From Clostridiales bacterium UBA735 (lineage in GTDB: Bacteria > Bacillota > Clostridia > Oscillospirales > Oscillospiraceae): a DNA stretch of 7,974 nt. The stretch is taken from positions 208-8,181 of the forward strand of contig DBLB01000141.1 of NCBI GenBank assembly GCA_002298695.1, written 5' to 3'. Below, in pieces: positions 7,029 to 7,974 of the stretch. Each line of letters opens with the position of its first letter. The stretch's first letter is position 1. Position numbers and translations under genes: made by a program. The notes beneath the pieces were generated by a model, which searched no databases, was not told where the DNA came from, and saw nothing but the letters and a program-made list of their open reading frames with translations.

Positions 7029-7445
7029 TTATAAATTGTTATATGGTATCATTGCCAGTACATCAGCGATTTTCTCCAGTCCTTCCTGCAGAGGTTTCGA
7101 CACCATGCCCTTGATAAATGGATTAATATCAGCCTTAATGGTAAGGCGCATCTTGCATGCTTCCTCTCCCTCCGGTACGATTTGAATCCACAGATTTGCG
7201 GCAATAGGAGAATTTTCAGTGGCAAACTTTATGCATTTCGGTTCTTCCCGCTCGATAATCCTCATCGATACGCTTCCCATCGGTGCACTGATAGAAAGGC
7301 TGTCGCTGTCGAACGACAGGTCTTTTATCTTGTCAGCCGGAATTTTGTCGCGTACTTTCTCAAGGTTGCTCAAGTCGCTGAGTGTAGCGTAAACGGCAGT
7401 CTGCCTATAAGGAATATGCTTTATCCCGCTTTCAAATTTACTCAT
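7029..7445 (-). CDS. Small SRPBCC (START-like) fold protein, conserved in Bacteroidales
   Basis: A 138-residue soluble protein without signal peptide or membrane segment. It resembles the SRPBCC/polyketide-cyclase-like proteins that, as I recall, Bacteroidales carry between pyrE and argH: an N-terminal MSKFES..IPY segment, IEREEPKCIKF and WIQIVPEGEEACKM strands in the middle, and a C-terminal helix KGMVSKPLQEGLEKIADVL, which in this fold closes over a hydrophobic pocket. No catalytic residues are recognisable, so a ligand-binding or folding-related role is only a guess. The start ATG (7443-7445) shares one base with the pyrE stop (TAATG arrangement), implying co-translation with pyrE. No Shine-Dalgarno site is seen, as expected for Bacteroidota. 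Confidence 0.85.
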   Translation of the reverse strand: MSKFESGIKHIPYRQTAVYATLSDLSNLEKVRDKIPADKIKDLSFDSDSLSISAPMGSVSMRIIEREEPKCIKFATENSPIAANLWIQIVPEGEEACKMRLTIKADINPFIKGMVSKPLQEGLEKIADVLAMIPYNNL

Positions 7446-7974
7446 TATTTTCTCCAGTTTGCAGGATCCTTACGCCACTCGTGGAGTACCTCAACATCCT
7501 CAGGTTTAATGTATCCAGTCTCATTCGCCTCGGCAACTACATGCTCATAGTCTGTAAGAGTAACCAGTTTCACCTTTGCATCCTCAAAAGCCTTCTTCGC
7601 GATGTCGAAGCCATAGGTGTAAGAAGCTACCATACCTATAACCTCGCAGCAGTTTTTGCGTATAGCCTCAACGGCTTTCAGCGAAGAACCGCCGGTAGAG
7701 ATAAGGTCTTCGATAACAACGACCTTCATTCCCGGTTTCAGCTCGCCCTCTATAAGGTTCTCCAAGCCATGGTCTTTTGGTTTGCTTCTAACGTATACGA
7801 ACGGCAGGTCAAGCTCGTCGGCAACGAGAGCACCCTGTGCGATGGCACCGGTAGCGACACCTGCAACAGCCTCAGCCTCAGGGAAATGTTCCAACACTGC
7901 ATGAGTGAGCTCCAGCTTTACATAATTGCGCAATTCCGGATACGACAGAGTCTTGCGGTTATCACAATAGAATG
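7445..7974 (-). CDS. pyrE: Orotate phosphoribosyltransferase (partial, N-terminus beyond the window)
   Basis: Cytosolic enzyme transferring ribose phosphate from PRPP to orotate, giving OMP in pyrimidine synthesis. 175 residues are visible, against about 210 usual, so roughly 35 N-terminal residues lie past 7974. The frame stays open to the window edge and reads FYCDNRKTLSYPEL, a conserved segment of the family, so the TTG at 7931-7933 is an internal leucine and not a start. Also visible are GVATGAI, the flexible catalytic loop RSKPKDHG (7766-7789) and the PRPP-binding motif VVVIEDLISTGG (7688-7723). The stop TAA (7445-7447) overlaps the next start by one base. Codon use is AT-richer than in the block below 6050, in keeping with a Bacteroidales origin. 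Confidence 0.95.
   Translation of the reverse strand, partial: FYCDNRKTLSYPELRNYVKLELTHAVLEHFPEAEAVAGVATGAIAQGALVADELDLPFVYVRSKPKDHGLENLIEGELKPGMKVVVIEDLISTGGSSLKAVEAIRKNCCEVIGMVASYTYGFDIAKKAFEDAKVKLVTLTDYEHVVAEANETGYIKPEDVEVLHEWRKDPANWRK

Noticed and set aside
7931..7933. TTG as the start of pyrE
   Set aside because: The frame continues open to the window edge and encodes the conserved FYCDNRKTLSYPEL segment, so this codon is an internal leucine.
1..7974. Novel defence system, mobile element or CRISPR array
   Set aside because: All coding space is explained by transport and biosynthesis genes. No direct-repeat array, transposase, integrase, nuclease or toxin-antitoxin pair is visible.

Overview
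The window reads as two blocks of DNA from two different bacterial phyla, joined inside one gene. Positions 1 to about 6050 are GC-rich, use strong Shine-Dalgarno sites (GGAGG, AAGGAG) and encode proteins of the type found in gut Clostridia (Oscillospiraceae/Ruminococcaceae-like). Positions from about 6070 to 7974 are visibly richer in A+T, lack Shine-Dalgarno sites and encode proteins of Bacteroidales type (Prevotella-like, judged from recollection of family sequences, not from a search).

Block 1, plus strand (1-2067): the last codons of one ABC exporter half-transporter, followed with an 11-base overlap by a complete second half-transporter. This is the usual layout of a heterodimeric multidrug-type exporter. 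A hairpin terminator at 2079-2113 lies between this pair and the convergent genes that follow, and other small hairpins fill the rest of the 159-base gap.

Block 1, minus strand (6050 down to 2227): a tight arginine operon in transcription order argH (C-terminal part), substrate-binding lipoprotein, permease, ATPase, argF. Genes overlap or are separated by 2 to 10 bases, except for a 72-base gap between the binding protein and the permease that holds a perfect 13-bp stem-loop. The polar amino acid importer lies between the ornithine carbamoyltransferase and argininosuccinate lyase genes, which suggests a substrate tied to arginine metabolism.

Block 2, minus strand (7974 down to about 6070): pyrE (start beyond the window), a small SRPBCC/START-like protein whose start overlaps the pyrE stop, then the N-terminal part of argH. 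As I recall it, this pyrE-SRPBCC-argH order is typical of Bacteroidales.

The two blocks meet in frame in the most conserved motif of argininosuccinate lyase (GSSIMPQKKNPD), giving a 460-residue hybrid ORF. The simplest explanation is a metagenomic assembly chimera at a shared stretch of about 20 bases. A true inter-phylum recombination would be remarkable but needs read evidence. I found no CRISPR array, tRNA, rRNA, insertion sequence or clearly novel system.
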